Of a stretch of 64,000 nucleotides of DNA, positions 63,077 to 64,000 are shown piece after piece (position 1 is the first letter of the stretch; the number at the start of each line of letters is the position of its first letter). The notes under the pieces are model-generated. The model was given only the letters and a program-made list of their open reading frames with translations, ran no database searches and was not told the DNA's origin. The translations under genes and the position numbers were made by a program. This DNA is from CAISCU01 sp943361925 (GTDB lineage: Bacteria; Bacteroidota; Bacteroidia; UKL13-3): positions 1 through 64,000 of the forward strand of contig CALRIT020000012.1 in the NCBI GenBank assembly GCA_943361925.1, in the 5' to 3' direction.

Positions 63077-64000
63077 ACTTTTTAGTTATATCGAATTGTT
63101 CAAAGGCTGAAGAAAATACAAGAATCCAAATAACATATTCAACATGACTTGTGATATAACTGCCTGTAAATTGGTAGATAAAAACAAAAAAGAATAAAAC
63201 AGTTCGATAATAATTATTGAGAACATTGGTTTTGAAAAAGAAATAAAAAATCAAAACAAAACGTATAATCAAACCAAAAATTCCAAATATAGCAATGGTT
63301 TCAGCAATAGAATTTGGGATTCTTACTACTTCTAAATTACCCCAATACTGGTAATATTTCTTTACAACATCGTAGGCTAAAATCTTAACTTGTCCTAGCC
63401 CGCTTCCAAACCAAAGGCTTCTTTCTTTTGCAACTTTCCATGCAATTCCGAAAGATTCAATAGTTCTTCCTCTGGTTGATGTATCGATGCCATAATAAAT
63501 ATTGTTTAATCTTACAAAAAGAGGATTATTTGGAAAAAAGATTACCAAAATTATTGTAATGTTTACAAATAAAAATAAGCCCAAAACTAACCAGGAAAAG
63601 AATCCTTTTTTATAGAATATCTTTTGAAAATGAATGAGATATAAAATGAAAAATGAAATAAACAATGCCCCTAAAACACCCAATGACAAAGATAAAAACA
63701 AAGGGAAACAAGCTAAGAACAACAAACCTGCTGATGATTTATTATTCATCCCCAAAAAGACTTTCAATACATAATAAATTGCTATAGGAGCAAAAAGAAA
63801 TGAATAATAGGAAGCTTCGAAAGTAAGTAATGAAAGTCTATAGAATCCTTCAACACTTTCGGTAAATTTATTCATGTACCAAAGTGTTTCTTTATAAGGA
63901 GTAAAATAAACAAAACAAGCAAAAAGGGTAAAAGCAAAATTGGCAACTAAAATCCTTTTAAAAATTTGGCCTATGTTTTCGTGATTTTGAATAAAATAAA
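63042..64000 (-). CDS. O-antigen ligase-like membrane protein, 5' end beyond the window
   Basis: The frame remains open from the stop at 63042 to the right edge, so the gene is partial; the Met at 63875 is internal. At least 318 residues are visible, with eight or more hydrophobic helices. A periplasmic loop has STRGRTIESFGIAWKVAKE and WFGSGLGQV, the R/G-rich pattern typical of Wzy/WaaL-family proteins. It is probably a second polymerase or ligase for the same locus. It overlaps the convergent GT39 gene by 35 bases. Confidence 0.8.
   Translation of the reverse strand, partial: YFIQNHENIGQIFKRILVANFAFTLFACFVYFTPYKETLWYMNKFTESVEGFYRLSLLTFEASYYSFLFAPIAIYYVLKVFLGMNNKSSAGLLFLACFPLFLSLSLGVLGALFISFFILYLIHFQKIFYKKGFFSWLVLGLFLFVNITIILVIFFPNNPLFVRLNNIYYGIDTSTRGRTIESFGIAWKVAKERSLWFGSGLGQVKILAYDVVKKYYQYWGNLEVVRIPNSIAETIAIFGIFGLIIRFVLIFYFFFKTNVLNNYYRTVLFFFVFIYQFTGSYITSHVEYVIWILVFSSAFEQFDITKKFNRFSIQKPSE

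Noticed and set aside
1..64000. tRNA, rRNA, tmRNA or riboswitch genes
   Set aside because: I read the intergenic gaps for cloverleaf-type or known conserved RNA blocks and saw none; a covariance-model search would be decisive.

Overview
This 64 kb window is from a low-GC member of the Bacteroidota. Four things point there. A 1639-residue secreted protein ends in a type IX secretion (T9SS) sorting domain. Promoters fit TTG-N18-21-TAnnTTTG rather than sigma70 boxes, and Shine-Dalgarno sequences are absent. There is a propeller histidine kinase with a LytTR regulator. The S16 protein carries the Ala/Glu-rich tail known in this phylum. A genus cannot be named from the window.

Layout. Bases 1-6370 hold a 214-bp tandem repeat, the giant T9SS protein, and a non-coding stretch with a third diverged repeat copy, a 22-bp perfect hairpin and a REP-like hairpin. 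Bases 6371-17033 are mostly housekeeping: valS, rplS, trmD, two inserted plus-strand genes, rimM, rpsP, then purB with a lipoprotein and a DinB-like protein, and sppA. Bases 17149-24787 are a signalling block: a multi-PAS/GAF protein that ends in a histidine-kinase dimerisation helix but has no ATPase, an RsbQ/KAI2-type alpha/beta hydrolase immediately upstream of it, and a LytTR/propeller-kinase pair. Bases 24950-36235 hold ffh, a DPP4-type peptidase, an M23 membrane peptidase, nth, small secreted proteins, a GNAT enzyme, a divergent merR/short-chain-dehydrogenase pair with a clear operator, a four-helix-bundle protein and aqpZ.

From 36539 to the right edge is one long accessory region for a cell-surface molecule. 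Its first part (36539-47417) has three B12-binding-type radical SAM enzymes, one SPASM radical SAM enzyme, three class I methyltransferases, a HTH-nucleotidyltransferase, a CxxCH lipoprotein and an FkbM methyltransferase pseudogene. Its second part (47514-64000) is a polysaccharide locus: flippase-like protein, GT87, GT39, GT2 and two GT4 glycosyltransferases, initiating sugar-phosphate transferase, two polymerase/ligase proteins, two SGNH proteins, and the SxtJ / DUF5989 / carbamoyltransferase set. The likely product is a carbamoylated, methylated, possibly acylated glycan or glycolipid; its structure cannot be read from sequence.

The best-supported new observations are: a 244-bp MITE that split fkbM, with inverted termini and a 6-bp target duplication whose removal restores the frame; a 60-codon open frame directly after a glycosyltransferase stop codon, ending just before the next gene; the RsbQ-like/multi-PAS pair; and the radical SAM cluster.
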